Assembly (NCBI RefSeq): GCF_010119935.1
Contig: NZ_CP048209.1
Span: 5,025,001-5,089,000, forward strand
Reading direction: 5' to 3'
Source: Paenibacillus lycopersici
Lineage (GTDB): Bacteria; Bacillota; Bacilli; Paenibacillales; Paenibacillaceae
Length of the DNA stretch: 64,000 bases
The position numbers were made by a program, and so were the translations under genes. Within the stretch, counting starts at the first letter, position 1, and every line of letters starts with the position of its first letter. Positions 34,725-42,655 of the stretch are shown here, piece after piece. The notes under the pieces are model-generated. The model made no database searches and was not told the DNA's origin. It saw only the letters and a program-made list of their open reading frames with translations.

Positions 34725-35253
34725 CCATTAGGAAGTGAACCGGGCATGAGTGCCTGCGCGTCCTCCGTCGCCGGAGCAAGCTTCGTTGCGCAGCTCATCG
34801 TAGCCGGCACATGGAGCAGGCTGCGGGAGGTCTATAAGATCCGCGGCTCCTGCGGGACGATCGCCCGCGAGCGGTCTCCAGCAGCGCCAGCTTCTCTCCG
34901 AGCGATGTCCGTCAAATGCCGCAGCCGCCGATGACGCCGGCGCCGGGCACTTCGTCCCGCCTTCTTCGCATGGATCCCCCGTGCTGCTCCCCGACAAGCT
35001 TCAGACCAAGATACCGCTTAAGATTCTCCGGTAAGGCGCGTGAACTGCAGCCCTGCGGACTGCAGCGGCTTCCGCCCGTGCGCGATTCGCGCGGCAACGC
35101 GGACATGCAAAAGCCGCCTCCGGCTGCCTGCCGGAAACGGCTTCTCGCATAATATTCCCGATGTCGGGAAACGCTACATCCTGCATATTGGCAAGACCGC
35201 CCAAATGCTTCGATATCGGTTCGATTCCAAGGCGGTCTTTCCTTCGGGGTCTG
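34725..35253. other. 529-base region with hairpins and no supported gene
   Basis: Two hairpins: AAGCCG ... CGGCTT near 35108-35143 and AAGACCGCC ... GGCGGTCTT near 35192-35241, the latter probably ending the small minus-strand gene. Frames here lack ribosome binding sites and family features. Confidence 0.45.
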
Positions 35254-35484
35254 CTAGGCAGCGCCGCTGCCTGACGGCGTTGGGCTGCCGGAGGATGGCG
35301 AACCCCCTTGCCGCTGCTGCTTGCGATGCGCCAGATATCGCTTCAGCAGTTTCCTTCCCGTGATGAAGAACCAGACCAGCAGCGGCGACAAAATGTTGAG
35401 GCCGAGAACGACATACACGACGATCCACATGAACCATTCGGTATTGAACACATGCTGATAGATCCAGGAATGATAGATATCCAT
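35254..35484 (-). CDS. Small single-helix membrane protein
   Basis: A 76-residue protein with one or two overlapping hydrophobic helices at about 16-43, followed by a basic RKLLKRYLAHRKQQR segment and a Ser/Pro/Gly tail. AAAGGAG lies 11 bases upstream of ATG 35484. It is divergent from gerKA with about 100 bases between. No family is recognised; the topology suggests N-terminus out, positive tail in. Confidence 0.55.
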   Translation of the reverse strand: MDIYHSWIYQHVFNTEWFMWIVVYVVLGLNILSPLLVWFFITGRKLLKRYLAHRKQQRQGGSPSSGSPTPSGSGAA

Positions 35485-35588
35485 TTTCGGTCAAGCTCCT
35501 TTGTCCGGCGTTCGTACGCCATCTTGCAAGCGTTAGTGTAAACCGTCGGGAATCCGTCTATACCGGCGCAGGAAAGGAGGACGTGAAG

Positions 35589-37214
35589 ATGCCGACCTCG
35601 GAACAAGCGAAGCAGCCGGAGAATCAGCCAGAGGAGAAACAGTCGGAGGAGAAACAGTCGGAGGAGAAACAGTCGGAGAAGCAAACGTCAGCGAAGCTTC
35701 AGGAGCGGCTGGATGCCCCTTTCACTGCACGGCTGGCCGATAATATCGAGGCGATCGATGCCCTGCTGGGGAAGAGCACCGATATTCTGCAGCGGGATTT
35801 CAAGCTGTGCGGCAGCGCCGCATATCCCGGCGTATGCTGCTACATCGACGGCTTGGCGGATACGACGGTCATCGAGGCGATCCTCAAGGCGCTCATCGTC
35901 TTCGGCAGCGACCTCGAACGAGATCCCGCGCAGATGCCGACGGCCGATGAAATCCGCACGACGCTGCTGATCAATTCCGGCGTGAAAGCATGCCGCCGCA
36001 TGCGGGACGGGATCGGCGGCATCGTCTCCGGCGATACGCTCGTTCTGATTCAAGGCTTGGACGAAGCCATGCTCGTCAGCACCAAGGGCTGGAAGGATCG
36101 CGGCGTCGAGGAGCCCTCGTCGGAGAATAACGTTCGCGGTCCGCGGGACGGCTTCACGGAGAGCATCCGCACCAACACCGCGCATGTGCGCAGACGGATC
36201 AGGGATCCTCAGCTGCGCATCGACGCGACGGTGATCGGAACGCGGACGCAGACCGACGTCAACATTGCCTATATTCAGGACGTCGTGAAGGAAGGGCTTG
36301 TCGAGGAGGTCAGAAGCCGGCTGGACAGGATCAAGGTCGACGCGATTCTCGAGAGCGGCAATATCGAGGAGCTGATCGAAGATTCGCCCTTCTCGCCGTT
36401 CAACACGATTCAGATCACGGAACGGCCGGATAAGGTCTCGTCCGCCATTCTCGAAGGCCGGGTCGCCATCTTCATCGACAACACGCCCGTCGTCTTGATC
36501 GTTCCGACGTTCTTCTGGCAATTCATCCAGGCGCCGGACGATTACTATAACCGCTACTGGGTCGGCTCTTTCTTCCGCTGCATCCGCTACCTGGCGCTCA
36601 TTATCAGCCTCGTGCTGCCGTCCATCTACGTGATGCTCGTCTCGTTCCATCACGAGATGATTCCGACTGCCCTGGCGCTGACGATCGCTTCCGGGCGCGA
36701 GGTCGTGCCGTTCCCCGTATTGGTGGAGGCGATCATGCTGGAGCTCGCCTTCGAGCTGATGCGCGAAGCCGGCCTGCGCATGCCCAAACCGATCGGCCAA
36801 GCCGTCAGCATCGTCGGTTCGCTCATTATCGGCCAAGCGGCGGTACAGGCGGGACTGGTCTCGCCGTTCATGGTGATCGTCGTCGCGATCACGGAGATTT
36901 CTTCCTTCGCGATCCCAAGCTACTCTTCATCGCTTGCGCTGCGGATGATCCGGTTCCCGCTGCTGATCGCCTCCGGGTTCTTCGGCTTGCTGGGCTTCGC
37001 AACGGTGTTCTTCGCGGTGCTGCTGCATGCATTGTCGATTCGTTCATTCGGCGAATCCTACATGGCGCCGGCAAGCCCGTTCCGCCCGTCCGACCAGCGC
37101 GACATGCTGCTTCGGATGCCGGCGTGGATGCAAAATAACCGGCCGGATTTCGCCCAGGACAAGCAGCGTATGGGCGATCAACAGAAGCCGCACACGCCGC
37201 CCGAGGGAGGTTGA
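35589..37214 (+). CDS. gerKA: Spore germination protein, GerA family A subunit
   Basis: A 541-residue receptor subunit of the nutrient germinant receptor in the spore inner membrane. The first 300 residues are soluble (GerA N-terminal domain) and about five membrane helices follow (from about 300), with PIGQAVSIVGSLIIGQAAVQ in the conserved transmembrane part. The N-terminus carries three exact copies of EEKQS from a 15-base repeat. ATG 35589 is chosen because AAGGAGG ends 8 bases before it; GTG 35583 is too close. It heads an A-C-B operon. The A-C-B order fits a gerK-type operon; the germinant is unknown. Confidence 0.9.
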   Translation: MPTSEQAKQPENQPEEKQSEEKQSEEKQSEKQTSAKLQERLDAPFTARLADNIEAIDALLGKSTDILQRDFKLCGSAAYPGVCCYIDGLADTTVIEAILKALIVFGSDLERDPAQMPTADEIRTTLLINSGVKACRRMRDGIGGIVSGDTLVLIQGLDEAMLVSTKGWKDRGVEEPSSENNVRGPRDGFTESIRTNTAHVRRRIRDPQLRIDATVIGTRTQTDVNIAYIQDVVKEGLVEEVRSRLDRIKVDAILESGNIEELIEDSPFSPFNTIQITERPDKVSSAILEGRVAIFIDNTPVVLIVPTFFWQFIQAPDDYYNRYWVGSFFRCIRYLALIISLVLPSIYVMLVSFHHEMIPTALALTIASGREVVPFPVLVEAIMLELAFELMREAGLRMPKPIGQAVSIVGSLIIGQAAVQAGLVSPFMVIVVAITEISSFAIPSYSSSLALRMIRFPLLIASGFFGLLGFATVFFAVLLHALSIRSFGESYMAPASPFRPSDQRDMLLRMPAWMQNNRPDFAQDKQRMGDQQKPHTPPEGG

Positions 37215-37221
37215 ACCAGCC

Positions 37222-38409
37222 ATGAAACGAGCCGCGGGACTATTGGCTGCTATCGCCGTTCTCCTGACCCAAGCCTCATGCCTGGGCTCGCGCCAAATTA
37301 ACGAGCTGGCGCTGGTCACGGCGGTCGGCCTGGATCTCGGCAACAAGCCCGGCACGATTCGGGTATCCGCCCAAATCATCCGCCCGGCGGATGCGCGCGG
37401 CCAGACCGGAGCGCCTTCGGGCGGCACCGGCGAGCCGATCTACTCGATCAGCTCGGAAGGCGCGTCGATCTTCGACGCCATCCGCAATTTGGGGCGCATC
37501 TCCTCCCGGCGCGTCTATTGGGCGCATAATTTCTTGATCGTCATGCACGAGGATTACGCCAGGAAGGGCATCGAGGACATGGTCGATTTCTTCACGCGCA
37601 ATCACGAGCTGCGCATGAATACTTGGGTGGCGGTCACGCCGGACCGGCCCGACGAGGTCGTCTCGACCATAACCGGGCTCGAGGTGGTGCCCGGCGAAGC
37701 GGTCGACCGGCTGTTCCAGAACAATCACGTGGTCGGCCGCGCGCCGGCAAGCAACATGATGAATCTGGAGGAAGCGTTCCTGAGCAGCTCGACCGAGCCC
37801 GTGCTGGCAAGGCTCAAGCTCATGCCAAGGGGAATCTCCAACAAGAAGCCCGAGGAGCACGGATCGCTCAAGCAGGTGGAATTAGGCGGGGCGGCCGTGT
37901 TCAGAGGCGACAAAATGGTCGGCTGGCTCAACGTCAAAGAGGCGCGCGGCCTGCTGTTCTTCCTGGAACGGCTCGGAAGCGGCATCGAGGTCGTGAAATG
38001 TCCCAATACCGATGCGACCATGTCGATCGAATTCAAACGCGCGCATCTTAAGGTAACGCCAACCTACGCGAACAAGGAGCCGCGTTTCCTGGTCCGGTTG
38101 TCCACGGAGGGCGACATCGTCGAGAACGGCTGCGGCATCAATCTGGACGACGGCGTGCGCAAGGAAGCTCAGGAGAAGCTGGCGTTGAAATTAAAATCCG
38201 ACGTCGTCAGCGTCATCGACAAAGCGCAGAAGGACTACAAGACGGATTTCCTGAAATTCGGCGACGTGTTTCGCAACAAGTACCCGGAGGAATGGCGCGT
38301 CGTCAAACGGGATTGGAACCGGACCTTCGCCAAGGCGCAAATCGACGTTGAAATCAAAGCGGTCATCAAAAGCGGCGTGGTCAAAACGGTAGGGACGGAG
38401 ATTCGATGA
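37222..38409 (+). CDS. gerKC: Spore germination lipoprotein, Ger(x)C family
   Basis: A 395-residue C subunit of the germinant receptor. The signal peptide ends in the lipobox QASC (Cys20), so it is anchored to the outer face of the spore inner membrane. NELALVTAVGLDLGNK is the typical first motif after it, and the C-terminal domain ends with the family pattern (DVFRNKYPEEWRVVKRDW). It starts 7 bases after gerKA, with GGGAGGTTGAACCAGCC before ATG 37222, and overlaps gerKB by 4 bases (ATGA). Confidence 0.92.
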   Translation: MKRAAGLLAAIAVLLTQASCLGSRQINELALVTAVGLDLGNKPGTIRVSAQIIRPADARGQTGAPSGGTGEPIYSISSEGASIFDAIRNLGRISSRRVYWAHNFLIVMHEDYARKGIEDMVDFFTRNHELRMNTWVAVTPDRPDEVVSTITGLEVVPGEAVDRLFQNNHVVGRAPASNMMNLEEAFLSSSTEPVLARLKLMPRGISNKKPEEHGSLKQVELGGAAVFRGDKMVGWLNVKEARGLLFFLERLGSGIEVVKCPNTDATMSIEFKRAHLKVTPTYANKEPRFLVRLSTEGDIVENGCGINLDDGVRKEAQEKLALKLKSDVVSVIDKAQKDYKTDFLKFGDVFRNKYPEEWRVVKRDWNRTFAKAQIDVEIKAVIKSGVVKTVGTEIR

Positions 38410-39521
38410 CAAAAGGGCAACCGGCAAAAGTGCATATTTCGAACGGGATGTTCATCGCGATGATGGTCAATCTCATCTTCGTCAAAGCGATCGGCGTGAC
38501 ACAGGGCGTCATCGCGCGATCGATCGGCCAGGACATGTGGTTCGCGACCTTGATGGGAACGCTGCAGGGGATTGCGATGATGTACATTACGTACGCCGTC
38601 CTGCGCGTAACGCCGCATCTCGACTTCATCGCCTTGAGCGAGCGGCTGCTTGGCAAATGGTTCGCCAAGCTGATCGCGCTCGTCATACTCCTGTTCTTCC
38701 TGGCGGGCTTCGGTCCGATCATGATCACGTTCGTCTATCATTTGAAGGATTATTTCCTTCCGGAGGCGCCGCTCTACCTGTTCATCGTCGCCTCCCTGCT
38801 GGTCGGGATGATCGGCTGCTTCTACGGCCTGGAAGTCATGGCGCGCCTCGCGCTCGTGGGGCTGGTGTTCATTTTCCTGCTGAACGCGCTCATCATCATC
38901 GGCTCCACCAGCGAGTTCGATATCCGGAATCTGCTCCCCGTGATGGAATACGGCTTTCCCCGCACCTTCATCGCGAGCCTGAATTTCGATACGGATTGGG
39001 CGCTTGCGACGATGCTCGCGGCGATCGTGATGCCGATGGTCAAGAACGCGGACAAGGGCGGCGGCAAGTTCGGCATGATCGGCATCGGGGCAAGCGGCAT
39101 GCTGACGATGATCTGGTCGATCCTCGAAGGGGCCGTGCTGTCCGCCGAAGTGACGAGCCAGTATACGATCTCCTGCATGAAGCTGGCCCGCAACGCGCAT
39201 ATCGGCAACTTCCTGCAGCGGTATGAAATGATCATGATCGCCCTATATTCCATTCCGATCCTGTTCGAGGTCATGTTCTGCATTTACGCCACTTCGATCT
39301 GCGCCTCCCGAATTTTCGGACTGGCGAACAACAGGGCGATGATTCTCCCCGTCTGCGTCATGCTTGGCGCATTCGGCTATTGGATCGTGGACGACCATTT
39401 CCGCGCGATCGACTACCTGGAGAATGACTGGCCGCTCATCGCGCTGCCGGTCGCGTTCGGCCTGCCGTTGCTGCTGCTGCTCCTGCGCGTGCTGATGGGG
39501 AAGAAGCTGAAGAAGGCGTGA
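38406..39521 (+). CDS. gerKB: Spore germination permease, GerB family
   Basis: A 371-residue integral membrane protein with ten or so helices, of the APC-like spore germination permease family (B subunit). It probably forms the germinant-binding and transport part of the receptor. Its ATG overlaps the gerKC stop. The C-terminus is basic (MGKKLKKA). The operon ends here and is followed directly by the two repeat arrays; no separate terminator is visible, so the first hairpins of the array may end transcription. Confidence 0.9.
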   Translation: MTKGQPAKVHISNGMFIAMMVNLIFVKAIGVTQGVIARSIGQDMWFATLMGTLQGIAMMYITYAVLRVTPHLDFIALSERLLGKWFAKLIALVILLFFLAGFGPIMITFVYHLKDYFLPEAPLYLFIVASLLVGMIGCFYGLEVMARLALVGLVFIFLLNALIIIGSTSEFDIRNLLPVMEYGFPRTFIASLNFDTDWALATMLAAIVMPMVKNADKGGGKFGMIGIGASGMLTMIWSILEGAVLSAEVTSQYTISCMKLARNAHIGNFLQRYEMIMIALYSIPILFEVMFCIYATSICASRIFGLANNRAMILPVCVMLGAFGYWIVDDHFRAIDYLENDWPLIALPVAFGLPLLLLLLRVLMGKKLKKA

Positions 39522-39524
39522 ATC

Positions 39525-39706
39525 GGCGGAAGTCAGGCAGCCTTGCATTGCTGCCGCGCTAGGCGCGAATTGCGGAAGTCAGGCAGCATCGCATTGCTGC
39601 CGCGCTAGGGCCGATTGCGGAACTCATGCTGCATCGCATTGCAGCCGCGCTAGGGGCGATTGCGGAACTCATGCTGCATCGCATTGCCGTCGCGCTAGGC
39701 GCGAAG
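39525..39706. repeat. Tandem array of four 45-bp hairpin units
   Basis: Four units of about 45 bases (anchors at 39527, 39573, 39618 and 39663). Each holds an inverted repeat around ATCGCATT: units 1-2 use GGCAGC/GCTGCC, unit 3 uses GCTGC/GCAGC so that pairing is kept, and unit 4 is broken. Each ends in CGCGCTAGG. It begins 3 bases after the gerKB stop. Confidence 0.75.
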
Positions 39707-39848
39707 ATGCTGAACACTATGATAGACACCCAAATGTGCCTGTACGTCTGGTAGGCTAAGAGGGAGTATGAGAATAGCGCGGCGCGTGGCTGCGAATTCC
39801 TGCCTTCGGGAAGGATTTCGCGGCTTTTCACGACCGTCTGCGGTGGGT

Positions 39849-40131
39849 AAAGTTGCCCGAATGACAACTTTATCAACACTTCTGCCGGTCTGCGGCGGAC
39901 AAAGCTGTCCGAATGGCAGCTTTACCTGCATTTTTGCCGGTCCGCGGCCGATAAAGTTGTCAGAATGACAACTTTATCGACACTTTTGTCGATCTGCGGC
40001 GGATAAAGCTGTCCGAATGGCAGCTTTACCTGCATTTTTGCCGGTCCGCGGCCGACAAAGTTGTCAGAATGACAACTTTATCGACACTTTTGTCGATCTG
40101 CGGCGGATAAAGTTGTCCGAATGGCAGCTTT
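39849..40131. repeat. Tandem array of six hairpins at exact 52-bp spacing
   Basis: Hairpins start at 39849, 39901, 39953, 40005, 40057 and 40109. Two stem types alternate: AAAGTTGTC/GACAACTTT and AAAGCTGTC/GGCAGCTTT, both with 5-base loops ending GAAT. The first and last copies are hybrids. Spacers of 29 bases are also repeated, with an effective 104-base higher-order unit. Confidence 0.85.
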
Positions 40132-40331
40132 GCCAATTTAGCCTCGACTTTTTTACTATTCTGCAGCAGGTGTGTGAGGTTCTTTGCAAGTCTACTGCTT
40201 TGCTCCACGACGGGCTGCGAATTCCACATTCTCCGCGACGGGCTGCGAATTCCAGCCTCCGGGCGGAATTAGCGGCGGCTTTTCACGACAGTCCGGGCAC
40301 TCCAGCACGTAGAATCGAATATCTTCGAAAC

Positions 40332-40377
40332 AAAAGGACCTCAGCCTCCATTTTCAGGTGGAGGTAGAGATCCTTTT
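40332..40377. terminator. Rho-independent terminator
   Basis: AAAAGGACCTC pairs with a matching TAGAGATCCTTTT arm, with an inner CCTCCA/TGGAGG stem. It lies 80 bases downstream of the minus-strand gene ending at 40459 and may serve both directions. Confidence 0.7.
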
Positions 40378-40458
40378 GATTGTTCATTGGGATGCTGTTC
40401 CTATGTCAGGCGAAAACCTGTCCCCGCCCTCATGAAGGCGGCAGCTCATCGACAGCGT

Positions 40459-42474
40459 TTAGCTTTCGCGCATAATCCCTTTGTCCTTCAGCAGCTTCAT
40501 GAAGATGCCGCCGACGACGCTGCGATGCTGGAAGTTGAGCTGGCGCGCCGTCAGCGTGTCCGTCCAATCCGAGAACGGCACGCGGTCCGGCGTTTCGTTC
40601 AGCATCGTCCAGATCGGCTCCGTCAGCGCGATGAAATCGCCGCGTTCCTCCGCAAGCGAGGCGGACCAGACGAGCCAGTCGGACTTGGTGTACGTCGCCC
40701 GGCTGTCGAGCGGCGTGCCGTAGACGTTGCTATGCTTCTTGTACCACGCCACTTCGCTGCGCAGCGTCTCCTTGTCGAACAGCTCCGTCTCGAACAGCAC
40801 GTCCCAGATCAAGTTGTACTTCAAGCTCCACGTGCCCGCCTGGCCGAACGCCAGCTTCGTATGGTCGCCGTCGTCCGCAAGCGCGCCCCATTGCGAAGCC
40901 ATGTCCCGCGCGATCGTCCGGTAGCGTTCCTTCGCCTTCGCGTCGCCTTCGATTCCTTTCAGGATCGAGAAGCCGGCCACGCCCATCACGGCCTTGACGG
41001 ACAGGTTCGCATTGCGCGCCAGATGTCCGGCAAAATCGTCCGTGCACAGCTGGTTCTCCGGATCGAGCCCGTGCTTCGCCAAGTAATCCGCCCATTTCGT
41101 CAGCAGCGGCATATGCTTCAGCAAGTAATCCGGCTTGCCGCCGGCTTGGCAGAAGGCCGCCGCCATGATGAGCATATTGCCGCATTCCTCGACGGGCATC
41201 TGCCCTTCGATCGCGTTCTCGGCGTACACTTGGCCGTTGCCGATCGGATATTGGCCGATATCGTGCGGCGCGAATTCGAACGGCCACTTGTCGCTCTCCG
41301 CATAGCGGACGATCGGACGGATCATCGCCTCGACCAGCGCAGGCTGATAGAGCAGGAACAGCGGAATGGACGGATAGCTGACGTCGACCGTCGCCATGCA
41401 GCCGTTGCTGTAGCATTCCTTGGACATGAACAGCAGCTCGCCGTCCGTATCCGTGACCAGCTTGTGCGCGGCGATCGCCTGCCGGTACGAGAGCGCGAGC
41501 AAGTCCGCGTACTTGGCGCCCCCGGCAGCTTCGCCGTCCGCAAGCAGCTGCTTGTCGAACGCGGCGCAGCGCGCCATCAAGCCGTCATGCTCCGCGAAGG
41601 CGGCCTTCAGCATCTCATCCGTCGTTTGGCCGTTCCGCTTCCAGTACGCTTGCAGGCGGTCGCCGAAATATTCGATCGCGTACACGTCGTCGTAGGCCAG
41701 CACCGCCAGCGTTCCGACGGAAGCGGCTGCGGCGACGCGGCCGAAATCGTGCACGAGCGCCATGACCGGCTGCTCGTCCGCGACGACGAGCGGCGTGCCC
41801 GGAATGCCGTGGCGCGCCAAATCGTCATTGCGAACGAACGCTTTGCGCATCTCCGCCGAGCCCAGGAGCAGCCGGGCGCTGTCGGACTTCCTGGCGGCCA
41901 AGTAGAAATGGCCCCAGTCGATCCGATGATCGTCGCCGGAACGGTTCAAATACGCCTGCTCTTCATGCGACATGCGCAGCGCGACGATGTCCCCGTCGAG
42001 CGCCGGCTCGCCGATGACGGCCTGCTTCGGATGATCGACGCACCACTCGCCGGTGACATCGTAATACAAGACGACCTCATGGTCCTGCCCGTCCAGGGAG
42101 CGGACTTCGAACGCGGCATAGGAGGCCGGGCGGGACAGGATGTCCAGATCGTCCAGCAGCAGCGGCGTCGTGAACGTCACGTTCAGCGCCACGCCTGCGG
42201 CCTCGAAAGCGTAGACGGTGCTGAGCGGCGTTACGTTCAGGCTGCTCTGCGTCATCGCCGGCGGCTCCGCGTAATAGCGTTCTGACTTCGCTTGCGCTTT
42301 GCCGGCGAAACGCCAGACGGTTCCGTCGATGCGAATCAGACCGGTCATCGCATGCCGCTGGCCGGTCCAGTGGCGGGTAAAGTCGTCGGTGAGACGGTCG
42401 GCTTGCGACCATACGCTGAAATACGGATCTACGGCAACTAAAGGAACTGCAGAAGGACGAAGCGCGCTGTTCAT
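40459..42474 (-). CDS. DUF4965 / glutaminase-A-like protein
   Basis: A 671-residue protein of the family that includes fungal GtaA-like glutaminases (DUF5127/DUF4965/DUF1793 arrangement): an N-terminal beta-sandwich (about 1-270, beginning PLVAVDPYFSVWS) and an (alpha/alpha)6-barrel C-terminal part (about 330-670) with MATVDVSYPSIPLFLLYQP and EECGNMLIM. The family is often found in glycan-use loci and is probably glycoside-hydrolase-like. There is no signal peptide, so it is cytoplasmic here. ATG 42474 has AAGAGG at 6 bases; the upstream frame is AT-rich and unsupported. It is followed by a terminator and stands alone on its transcript. Confidence 0.8.
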   Translation of the reverse strand: MNSALRPSAVPLVAVDPYFSVWSQADRLTDDFTRHWTGQRHAMTGLIRIDGTVWRFAGKAQAKSERYYAEPPAMTQSSLNVTPLSTVYAFEAAGVALNVTFTTPLLLDDLDILSRPASYAAFEVRSLDGQDHEVVLYYDVTGEWCVDHPKQAVIGEPALDGDIVALRMSHEEQAYLNRSGDDHRIDWGHFYLAARKSDSARLLLGSAEMRKAFVRNDDLARHGIPGTPLVVADEQPVMALVHDFGRVAAAASVGTLAVLAYDDVYAIEYFGDRLQAYWKRNGQTTDEMLKAAFAEHDGLMARCAAFDKQLLADGEAAGGAKYADLLALSYRQAIAAHKLVTDTDGELLFMSKECYSNGCMATVDVSYPSIPLFLLYQPALVEAMIRPIVRYAESDKWPFEFAPHDIGQYPIGNGQVYAENAIEGQMPVEECGNMLIMAAAFCQAGGKPDYLLKHMPLLTKWADYLAKHGLDPENQLCTDDFAGHLARNANLSVKAVMGVAGFSILKGIEGDAKAKERYRTIARDMASQWGALADDGDHTKLAFGQAGTWSLKYNLIWDVLFETELFDKETLRSEVAWYKKHSNVYGTPLDSRATYTKSDWLVWSASLAEERGDFIALTEPIWTMLNETPDRVPFSDWTDTLTARQLNFQHRSVVGGIFMKLLKDKGIMRES

Positions 42475-42490
42475 AGGCATCCTCTTTTCA

Positions 42491-42518
42491 ATATATGTTA
42501 TATATAATATACATATAT
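42491..42518. promoter_or_regulatory. AT-rich near-palindrome upstream of DUF4965 gene
   Basis: ATATATGT and ACATATAT arms around a 12-base AT core, 17 bases upstream of the start codon. It is strikingly AT-only in a GC-rich genome. It could be an operator or a promoter core; the binder is unknown. Confidence 0.35.
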
Positions 42519-42655
42519 TATTCCCTATACCCGCATTCATGTCAATCGCAAAAATGATCTCCTGCTCAAGGCATGAGGCTCGCAGCCGGCATGCGCCGCC
42601 GCTCCCTGCGCAAGGAGCTTCCCGGGGCTGAGACCGGCCTCTCGTTCTCCCCCGT

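Noticed and set aside
39525..40131. Regular repeats with equal spacers, resembling a CRISPR array
   Set aside because: The 29-base spacers are themselves repeated and there is no cas gene; each repeat is a short strong hairpin. It is a tandem array.
40387..42285. Long plus-strand frame of 632 codons opposite the DUF4965 gene
   Set aside because: It is Arg/His/Val-rich, typical of the antisense of a GC-rich gene, and lacks a ribosome binding site and any family pattern. Similar long antisense frames opposite the genes at 32199, 51526 and 57530 were dropped for the same reason.
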